A DNA stretch of 28,207 nt from Ophiothrix spiculata (lineage: Eukaryota; Echinodermata; Ophiuroidea; Amphilepidida; Ophiotrichidae), in NCBI GenBank assembly GCA_000969725.1, contig JXSR01S042424.1; one strand, given 5' to 3'. The notes below the pieces were generated by a model. That model did no database searches. It saw nothing but the letters and a program-made list of their open reading frames with translations, and was not told where the DNA came from. The position numbers and the translations under genes were made by a program. Shown piece by piece: positions 21,171 to 28,207 of the stretch (its first letter is position 1; every line of letters begins with the position of its first letter).

Positions 21171-22045
21171 TGAGTGGAAAACTTTGTGAGCAGTACCTTC
21201 AAATCTGTGGTTCACCTATATTCTACCACCGTTCCTTTCAAACATAAAATATTAGGAAATCTGGTGTTTAAACATACACTTGTACACAAACAGAAGTTTA
21301 GAGATTTCTAAAATATAAATGTTAGTCTGCAAATTGGTATCACAGACATATTTATTTAAACTTCAATTTTCAGAGATAATAAATTATTAGTTTATTACAT
21401 TTTTTTTTTTGATTCATGTCTTTCAACCAGTAGGATCAAACTAGGATATTTTACCTTCCACAAGCACATTGAATGCAAAATATTTGTTAGCAACTTTATA
21501 TAGCATGTGACATATTGAAACATCACAAATCTCAATTTTGTTCTCTCAGTTATGGAATGTTCTTAGGAATGTAACAAATCAGCAACAAAATGCTAGAATT
21601 GTATTGTCAGTTATAATTGATAATGAAGTCCAATGGGGTTAATTGTTATGTTCTTTTCCCCCTTCTTTTTTGCCATTGGTTGGTTGGTTGACGTATTTCC
21701 CTCCTTTGCATTAGAGCACCAGACAAAGTTCTTTATAGTCTTAACAAATATAACCGGTTTAAAAACTGGTTGATTTGTTGTGTCAAATCAGTTAAAAAAC
21801 AAAAAAACAAGCTCACCCACTGGAAACCTTTTTAACACCATTTAACACTTGATATAACAGGGTTACTACACCCTTTTGGTCTAGTTTCAGCTTGTAACGT
21901 CTAATTTACAATTGCATGTACCTTGTGTAAGCTTTGTTGTAGATATTGTTATAGAATTTGAAAAAACTAAACACAGTCATTCACAATCCATTTCATTGCT
22001 CTAAACTTTGTTTAACTATAAAAGCATTATATGACTTACACTTAT

Positions 22046-22215
22046 CAGCCTCTCACACCCACTCCAGATTAAGTTATATATGAAAACAAATAAAACTGTG
22101 AGTAGTTTGGCCTTGCTGTAAAGGACATCAAAACTAATATAAAGCTTATCTCCAAGACAAGATACACAATTAGTTTGATACACTCACTTGTCTAGCAGTG
22201 ATTATATATCGAATT
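22046..22215 (+). repeat. Block D, unit III copy
   Basis: Shares CAGCCTCTCACACCC, ATATATGAAAACAA, GTGAGTAGTTTGGCCTTGCT, GGACATCAAAACTAATATAA, AGCTTATCTCCAAGACAAGA and CTTGTCTAGCAGTGAT with the other units; about 80% by eye. Confidence 0.8.
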
Positions 22216-22689
22216 GGTTATGATTATGATTAAATTTTCTATATTACATTGTGAAAGGAGAAAAATTCAAACTTATCACAAGAGTTTAAAGTTTGGTTTT
22301 ATGACTTGTGATCTTTGTGACCAAAAATGGTTTGTAATGTTTTACACATATATTAAAAACTTCCTATGGTTTTCTATTGAAAACCAAAAGTAAACAGTTT
22401 GTGGCCTGCAGTTTAGATACAGTTTTTTCAAATTCTAAATTACCTAAAATTTGCCAGCTATAGACTAACTAAACATGTCAAAATGGTTTCTAGTTCATTT
22501 ACAATTGCAAAAGGTCTTTTGGGAGACAGCAAACAGATGAAAAGAGTTCATCTATCCAATCTAAAATCTAAAGAAAACCATACACATTGTGCCTCTTGTT
22601 TATGTATGTAGCCAATAGTTAGAAACCCCCATGTACCCTTAGTTTGGATGAAAGAAAGGTTGGCTAAATCAGATAAGTGGGCTTTAAAC

Positions 22690-23110
22690 TCTCTGACCTA
22701 AAAGTGTTTCCTTAAGCCAGACAGAGTTGTGATAAGCACAACCACAATCTTAGTTGGGAATAAACATAGGTATAGATTTATGTCCTTAAATTTTGTTTTG
22801 ATTTAATGCATCCAGTGTAAGTTACTCATCTGGGATGCTGTATTGACAGAGAGAGACGGGGCACCTTATCAACTATTCATGTTGGTTTTCAGCAAAGTAA
22901 ATACAATGTGTGAAGATAATACTCTGTCTACTGGCTTCTGATCTGGGACTTAACTTCTATGTTTCTTTTTAATTTAACAGATGCAAGAAACCAAGAAGTA
23001 TTAAGTCAAAACAAACAAACATGTATGTTATTTTGAATGGTCTGAAGTGTTCAATTATTGCCAAGAAATATAAATGGTTATCATATGAATTCTCAATCCT
23101 CAATCAAGAA
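22690..23110 (+). repeat. Blocks E and F, unit III copies
   Basis: E (22690-22815) and F (22820-23110) run directly into each other here, whereas about 410 extra bases separate them in unit I. F contains the acceptor-like site described at 22981. Confidence 0.75.
22981..23022 (+). CDS. Candidate 42-base mini-exon (speculative)
   Basis: A strong acceptor (ATGTTTCTTTTTAATTTAACAG) ends at 22980 and a good donor (GTATGT) starts at 23023. Entered in phase 1, the phase in which the exon at 3959-4182 leaves, it reads ARNQEVLSQNKQT and leaves in phase 1 again. The polar composition resembles the coiled-coil exon. Against it: unit I has a stop at the start of the equivalent segment, it is very short, and such sites arise by chance in AT-rich DNA. 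Confidence 0.15.
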
Positions 23111-23278
23111 ATTTAAGAATATTGTAACTTGCACATTCTGTATGCTAAGTATACCTTGGACATAACCTACTTGCTGAGGATGCTGCAAACACTGGCTTGC
23201 CAACCAGATGCACGGAAGTGAATATGGGATTGTTTTAACACACCAAACAACCAGTAGTATCGTAATATACTAGCATTG

Positions 23279-23890
23279 ATGGACAGGAGATTTTAAGATG
23301 ACATAAACAGATTTTATGAGAGATTCAGAAAATCATGTGTGATTGATGATATAAGTGCCAAATTGATAGCCACATTGATGATTTTTCAATTTGGTAATGT
23401 TTTTTCTGTTCACATAAACATAATGAACAAAGCTATATAAAAATATCTCCATCAGTTAAAAATTATAAAATCGTAACATTGAGGGTAGGTATAGTTCAGC
23501 CAGAATACAATTCTTCTGTTAAGGAATGATTTGTGAGGAATGTATTTTTAAGCACTTAGTTACAAATTATTTTTACCCATTGGTTAACATAACAGCTCAC
23601 TACTATGTAGACAATCTTACTTATATTTTTTTATTTGTTAAATTAATGATGATTAGATGAGAAACCAATTATGCAATTTAAACCAACCAGATATAATCTC
23701 CTGCCATATAGGGAGGGAAAGGTCACATCTTGCAAGCCTCTTTGAATGCCATTTCCCTTCCTGGTAAAGAGGCTAAATCGTGCTATAATAAGTACGCTAT
23801 AATATAATGTAAAACAGGTGGCTTTTCCATTCCATGCGCAGATATATATTTGATAAGAGATTTTAAAAGGGCTAATATTGGATTGATAAC
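23279..23890 (+). repeat. Blocks A'' and A', unit III copies
   Basis: A'' (23279-23330) has TTGATGGACAGGAGATTTTA and TTTTATGAGAGATTCAG. A' (23815-23890) has AACAGGTGGCTTTTCCATT, GCAGATATATATTTGATAAG, AGATTTTAAAAGG and TATTGGATTGATAACCC, a clear diverged copy of the A core. Confidence 0.65.
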
Positions 23891-24130
23891 CCAAATGCTT
23901 ATTTAGCATTCTCTCAAATAAAATAGTATCATCTGGCTGTGAATAGACATTGATGGTTTACAAAGATGTGTCTGTGAAGTGTCTGCATATGTAGTAAGAT
24001 AATATGGTTTCATTTAGCCTAGATTTGACTCCTCTAGTTCCGGGAAGTTGACTGGATTTTGATGATCGTTGTATTCAATTATGAAGATTTGCATTTCCGT
24101 TAAGTGTCATGTACGTCTTAATGATAATTA

Positions 24131-25079
24131 CTGATGTTTTATTTTCTAAGTAATTTATCCTACCACAAAAATAAAAACTATTGCAAAAGGTTAATTGGTG
24201 TTCTTTTAATTTATTACAAAATGGTCCACCTTGTAGGTTTTTAATTTAAACCAGTTTTGATTTAAATGGAAACATTGTTAAGAGATTTTCTAGTTAAAAA
24301 TAACCATTGGTAATTGAATGTAATTTATATTTTGTAAGAGCTGCGAAATTCATTAAAACATACTGCCACCAAGTGGCGCTCAATCTCAATAACGTCACCA
24401 CATGACAAAAAGGAGAGAAGATAGTCAAGTTATTTGCTGACAAAAAGCTTATGAGGAGTAAACTTATAAAGCTGTTTTGAAAAAGAAACTTTCAAACTTC
24501 ATTTAGCATTTTAAGTATTTTGCAGATACCAATTTTAGCACAGCATAGCTGTAGATACAACGTGAAGGTGTAAATGTTGTCAGTGATGAGTAGGTTGATT
24601 ATTTGCCGTCCGTCAGTTGCAAGATCTACCTCACACTGGTGCTCCTCAGACATGCCAAAAATGTTTTGAAACCCATTTTCAGACAAAAAACCAGGCATAA
24701 TAACATCACTTCAACTGTGATATTGTGATCTGCTCATTGGTAAACACAAGCTATTGATCAGCAAAGTTTGAATTCAAAGTGTAGTGAAAGGTGACAAGGT
24801 TCAGTAAAGCATGTTGGCTTAAAATTGAGAGAAGAAAATATTTTAAACATGGATTTCAGTCTGTACATTACTAAAATTTTCATCCCCAATACTTACTTGC
24901 AAAATTATGTTTATTCGGTCATTAGGACATGGCACATTCATATCTGACCAGCTATGGAACATCAATGAAAGTGAGGAAATGTGGATTCTTTAATCCATGT
25001 TTAGGTTTAATAAATATTCCTAATTAACAGATGTTATGGTGATTTGGTATTGACGAAAGATGTGCATGCCACTTGATCA
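24131..25079. other. Non-coding stretch beyond the array
   Basis: Apart from the CTCF-like site and an unexplained minus-strand open frame (24492-24698), nothing is recognised. It is AT-rich, with no repeat block of the array and no transposon ends. Confidence 0.5.
24365..24380 (+). promoter_or_regulatory. CTCF-like site
   Basis: GCCACCAAGTGGCGCT fits the bilaterian CTCF core CCASYAGRKGGCRS with one mismatch (A for G at position 7). It lies in otherwise AT-rich DNA just beyond the tandem array. A single motif match is weak evidence; it could also be the edge of an unrecognised transposon. Confidence 0.35.
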
Positions 25080-25246
25080 TATAAATAAGTTTGGGATTAA
25101 ACTATCACAGGATCATTGAAGTGATATTTCAGGAAGAAGTAAGAAACTCCATATTTAGCAGGTTTTTCTGTAATTTGCTCAGGAATAAATACAAGGCTTT
25201 GATACAAAGTTTCATTTAAATAAACCAGTTTGCTTTGGTGGGTAAT
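25080..25246 (+). repeat. Duplicated segment, copy 1
   Basis: About 167 bases match 28041-28207 with about four differences. The match begins abruptly (before it, ACTTGATCAT here against CTAAGTGATA there). The right end is unknown because copy 2 is cut by the window end. It contains AATAAA strings but no gene. Confidence 0.92.
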
Positions 25247-25354
25247 TCATGTTTTGATTATTGCTTTTTATGGGTTGCTAAATATCAGATGTGAGGGATT
25301 TTATCAATGAATTTATATCTGTTGGTATCTACAAGCTGTTTTTTTTATTTCCAG

Positions 25355-25368
25355 ACATTCATGAGTAA
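25355..25368 (+). CDS. Candidate terminal coding exon with stop (speculative)
   Basis: A strong acceptor (GCTGTTTTTTTTATTTCCAG) ends at 25354. Joined in the phase left by the exon at 3959-4182 it gives four residues (DIHE) and then TAA at 25366-25368. A possible AATAAA polyadenylation signal lies at 25734-25739. This would make 4183-25354 one 21-kb intron. No conservation or transcript supports it; a short in-phase stop after an acceptor is easily met by chance. Confidence 0.2.
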
Positions 25369-26216
25369 TATCAAGGACAAGGTTAGAGAATAATTTTACC
25401 ATTTCAGTGCTGAATATGTTATATTATGTGTTTAGGGATTTATGTATTAAGGAAAATAATGTGAAGGATTTGATAATTTGCATATTTGTAGGGACTGCTT
25501 ATACTCATTTATGTATGTGTTTATGCCAATTATGCCTAGCTAATTAATGTATTCATCATCCTTTGGCAGAACAGGAGACTATAAGATTTTAGAGTTTGAT
25601 AACTCCTAAAAGCCTTTTGCCATAGAATAATCTTTTTGTAAAGTCAAATTTTATGATTCCCATACCAACGACTGATAAACTGTCAGCACATGATTGTGAA
25701 ATGTATCATGATTTGGTTGTTGGTGAATAATCAAATAAAAACAATTTACATGTAAATTTTCCTTAACGGGATGTATATTCCTGGTATGCATTAAAAGTGA
25801 CTGAATAGGAAATCAAATTTCAGTGATGTCGTCAATTTCCCAACCAATGTGGATTTTAAATTTAGTGTTCTACTTATTAATGTAGAGTAGAAAAGCGTTT
25901 GCAATACATGTAGAAGAATGAAACCTTTCTAACTGCATGGAGGTACTAGCTATGCTGTGTAACATGCTTTCCCAGTCATTTTGAAAAGATCAACGTTATC
26001 ACGGCATCAGTACCACATACTCTGTCATAAACAGATACTTTCACCATATGATACAAGATCAGATGCAAAGTGATATCAGACTTTGCAATCATAGGATTAT
26101 ATTGACAGCCTGAGACATTTCTAACAGTTTACTCTTTCACAAATCAACACAGTGCCTGCTTGTTTTTCATCATTGATATTCATTGCAATGTTATTGTAAG
26201 ATCTTGTTAGCGCAAT

Positions 26217-26350
26217 GTATACAACCAGAAGGGCTTCCAATGTGAACATTGACTTGAGGGTACAAACATACAACAGTGTGGGGCATGACATGGTATAAAG
26301 AAACATTCTTTGTGTATACACAATATGACTTGCTTCTGGTTGGTGTATAC
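26217..26350. repeat. Imperfect inverted repeat
   Basis: GTATACAACCAGAAG (26217-26231) is mirrored by CTTCTGGTTGGTGTATAC (26333-26350) with a three-base difference. It could be the end pair of a small unrecognised element. No target duplication is clear. The two minus-strand open frames here have no recognisable motifs. Confidence 0.4.
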
Positions 26351-26640
26351 AGGGTGCACATATTGGATTTGCTAGTGTCTGTGATTTGTATGGGGTACAT
26401 ACCAGTGTATGGCATGGTAGAAAAGTGTATCATAGTCACAAATCACAAATAAATTACAGCTAAACCAGGTAAAAACAAGTTTTTTATTGCGGCATCAACC
26501 AGATTCATAGGTCGTCTATCAGGAGTTAAATTGACTCTTGATGATGTTACTTTTATTTTTTTTTTATTTATTGACATCTTTAAAGAGGGTAGCCTTATCA
26601 GTGTTCCAGCACTGCTTTCCATAAGGGCCCTCTAGACCCA

Positions 26641-27234
26641 ACTTTGGCGCTCAAACATCTTGGAGTCGTTTTTGACCCAGTGTTGAACATATCCAGTCAA
26701 ATTTCATCTATCATTAAATGCACCAGCTTTCACTTACATAACCTTTCTAGGATCCGACGCTTCATGGATTTTGAAACTTCTAAACTTGCTGTTCAGGCAC
26801 TTGTGTTTTCCCAAATAGAATATGGTAACCCTTTACTGCTCGGAGCAACTGATTATGATTTGACTCGTCTTCAGTGCCTTCAGAATCGCGCAGACTTATA
26901 TTTTTGGTTGGACGTGACACACCTAGCGCCCCATTGTTAAGTCGTCTTCATTGGCTGCCGATCCGTAAGCGTATTGAATTCAAGATCTTGGCAATCGTCT
27001 ATAAATGTGTGAATCAATTAGCACCTGAATATTTGCAGAATCTCATATCATTCAAAAAGCCAATTTACATATGATACCACCCTTCTTGCAATTCCAAAAT
27101 CAAGAACATGTACTGGTGACAAAGCTTTTCAAGTTGCAGGACCACGTCTGTGGAACTCACTTCCCATAAGCATCAGAAAGGCTAAAACATTGAGTGCTTT
27201 TAAATCATGTTCGAAAACACATCTGTTTGAATAA
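26641..27234 (+). pseudogene. Non-LTR reverse transcriptase, C-terminal fragment, frameshifted
   Basis: The fragment encodes the region after the catalytic palm of a LINE reverse transcriptase. The first part, from LKHLGVVFDPVLNISSQI (the usual start of this region after the YxDD-bearing part) to FSQIEYGNPLLLGA and RLQCLQNRA, is in one frame. A frameshift near 26885 moves to RLIFLVGR, LHWLPIRKRIEFKIL and YKCVNQLAPEYLQNL. A second shift near 27070 moves to LLAIPKSRT, GDKAFQVAGPRLWNSLP and SKTHLFE, then TAA at 27232-27234. The order LHWLPI / IEFKIL / LAPEYL / AGPRLWNSLP / KTHLF is diagnostic for CR1/L2-group LINEs. The endonuclease and the catalytic Asp residues are missing, so it is inactive. 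It retains no relation to the coiled-coil gene. Confidence 0.9.
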
Positions 27235-27390
27235 GGGTTCACGTATTGTTTTGTTGTTAATTTATGTTATTTATTTCTGTTTATTCTTGTTTCTTGTATT
27301 ATGATTATATATGTTTCCATCTGAAAGCGCTGTGATCTTTGTAGGGCGCTATACAAATGCCTCGTTGTATAGTATAGTATAGTATAGTAA
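26641..27390 (+). mobile_element. 5'-truncated CR1/L2-like LINE, 3' part
   Basis: It comprises the C-terminal reverse-transcriptase region (26641-27234), a 3' UTR, and a 3' end with a small hairpin (AGCGC at 27326 pairing with GCGCT at 27346), GGGCGCTATACAAAT and a terminal (TATAG)n tract (27368-27389). Tails of this form, with a short tandem repeat and no poly-A, are typical of CR1/L2-type non-LTR elements. The 5' border is uncertain; the AAAGAGGG segment near 26580 may also belong to it. Confidence 0.85.
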
Positions 27391-28040
27391 TCAATTTAAG
27401 AAATATTGAATAAATCTTATACACCAACTTCCATTTGCAGCTTAAGTCTGTAGTTGTTCTTTACCATTGTCCTGCAGCAAAAACAGTGTAGTGGATGTAT
27501 ATAATACTTGATGAAGGATCATATAAATTTCCACAATATGTTTTAAGTCCCTGTAATGTCCAATCTAGTTCCAGATTTTGAGTAGTTGTATATTTTATAT
27601 ATTCTTAGTGGCACTTGTATTCCAGAGTACTCAGAAGTGGATGTCATGCTACTAGAAAGGGTGTTTTTTCACAGAGTGTTTATGATTTAAAACCCGCAAA
27701 ATCACGAAAAAGGATATTTTGGCTGATTATGAAAATAATGCAGATAAGGGTTAAATCCTATTCTTGATATACAGATTTTTGCTAAAATAGAGTTTAATGT
27801 TAGGTAATAAAACTTAGTTTAGGGTATTACAATATTTTCATATCCTTATTTAAAGTGACTTTTTGAGTTGACCTGGTTTATGGTTGATTTTAGTAAGTAA
27901 CATGTACTGTTCTGCACAGATTTACCATTGTTCCCAAATGTCACACTGTGAACTCTATACAAAATGAATCCATGCACTTTATGCCGTTGCCCCCTCCCCC
28001 CCAAAAAAAAAAAAACATGCTTCCAGGTTTCTAAGTGATA
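27391..28040. other. AT-rich non-coding stretch
   Basis: No gene seen. A C-rich run followed by a run of twelve or more A (about 27990-28016) may be the 3' end of a retroposed sequence, but nothing upstream is recognisable. Confidence 0.5.
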
Positions 28041-28207
28041 TATAAATTAGTTTGGGATTAAACTATCACAGGATCATTGAAGTGATATTTCAGGAAGAAG
28101 TAAGAAACTCCATATTTAGCAGGTTTTTCTGTAATTTGCTCAGAAATAAATACAAGGCTTTGATACAAAATATCATTTAAATAAACCAGTTTGCTTTGGT
28201 GGGTAAT
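28041..28207 (+). repeat. Duplicated segment, copy 2 (cut by window end)
   Basis: Matches 25080-25246 at an offset of 2961 bases with about four substitutions and no indels. If the duplication is tandem, the sequence beyond the window should continue as from 25247, including the acceptor at 25354 and the LINE fragment. Confidence 0.92.

Larger units (their letters stand above)
10945..24130 (+). repeat. Array of three large, diverged tandem units
   Basis: The same ordered blocks recur on the same strand: a lead-in with TGTGCCAAAAGCAAA, then A, B, C, D, E/F, A'' and A'. Unit I runs about 10945-15720, unit II about 15720-19190 and unit III about 19190-24130. Unit II lacks B and the E-to-A'' part; unit III lacks recognisable C. 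Identity between matching blocks is about 80-95% by eye. Units differ in transposon insertions, so most insertions postdate duplication. No complete gene is contained in a unit. Confidence 0.85.
19190..24130 (+). repeat. Tandem unit III
   Basis: Carries the lead-in (CACTATAATGATGATGCAAA), A (19609), B (20905), D (22046), E (22690), F (22820), A'' (23279) and A' (23815). Between A and B it gained a Penelope-like fragment and a LINE tail. Block C is not recognisable; some sequence just after C in unit I (AGCATGTGGCATGAAAT) has a counterpart near 21503. Confidence 0.75.

Noticed and set aside
21038..21247. 69-residue open frame in block B of unit III
   Set aside because: The matching stretch in unit I has early stops and indels, so the reading frame is not conserved.
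10945..24130. CRISPR array or short tandem satellite
   Set aside because: The repeats are kilobase-sized, diverged and in eukaryotic-type sequence, with no regular short repeat-spacer pattern.
25080..28207. Pair of long terminal repeats of an LTR element
   Set aside because: The repeats lack TG...CA ends and a target duplication, no primer site or gag-pol frame lies between them, and the internal reverse transcriptase is of the non-LTR type.

Overview
The window looks like intronic or intergenic DNA from an animal, and no prokaryotic gene structure is visible. The evidence is very AT-rich sequence, no long open frames, spliceosomal splice signals around one short coding exon, and a dense mix of decayed animal-type transposons: a CR1/L2-like LINE, tRNA-derived SINEs, a Penelope-like element, and hAT-like and Harbinger-like miniature elements. 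This mix suggests an invertebrate, perhaps marine, but I cannot fix the phylum from the sequence.

Layout. Positions 1-5400 hold a truncated foldback element, a Harbinger-like miniature element and the only convincing coding exon (3959-4182, + strand), a 74-codon coiled-coil segment between a good acceptor and a consensus donor. Positions 5400-10330 are mostly AT-rich DNA with old repeat copies, a GC-rich hairpin element and a decayed tRNA-Met-derived SINE. A hAT-like element with a perfect 8-bp target duplication sits at 10331-10618. Positions 10945-24130 form the most striking structure: three collinear, diverged units (I about 10945-15720, II about 15720-19190, III about 19190-24130) repeating the same ordered blocks, here called A, B, C, D, E/F, A'' and A'. 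Each unit has lost some blocks and gained its own insertions. Positions 24130-28207 hold a CTCF-like site, a 3' LINE fragment and two near-identical copies (25080-25246 and 28041-28207) that mark the start of a recent duplication.

The main unexplained signal is block A. Its 97 bp are identical in units II and III and differ by one base in unit I, although the flanking DNA in the same units has diverged to roughly 80% with many indels. This implies selection or gene conversion on a short non-coding core. Comparing units also gives near-empty sites that date several insertions to after the unit duplications.

Most or all of the window after 4182 may be one large intron of the coiled-coil gene. 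A phase-compatible short terminal exon at 25355 would close the frame, but this is speculative. All homologies were judged by eye, so unit borders are good to tens of bases only.
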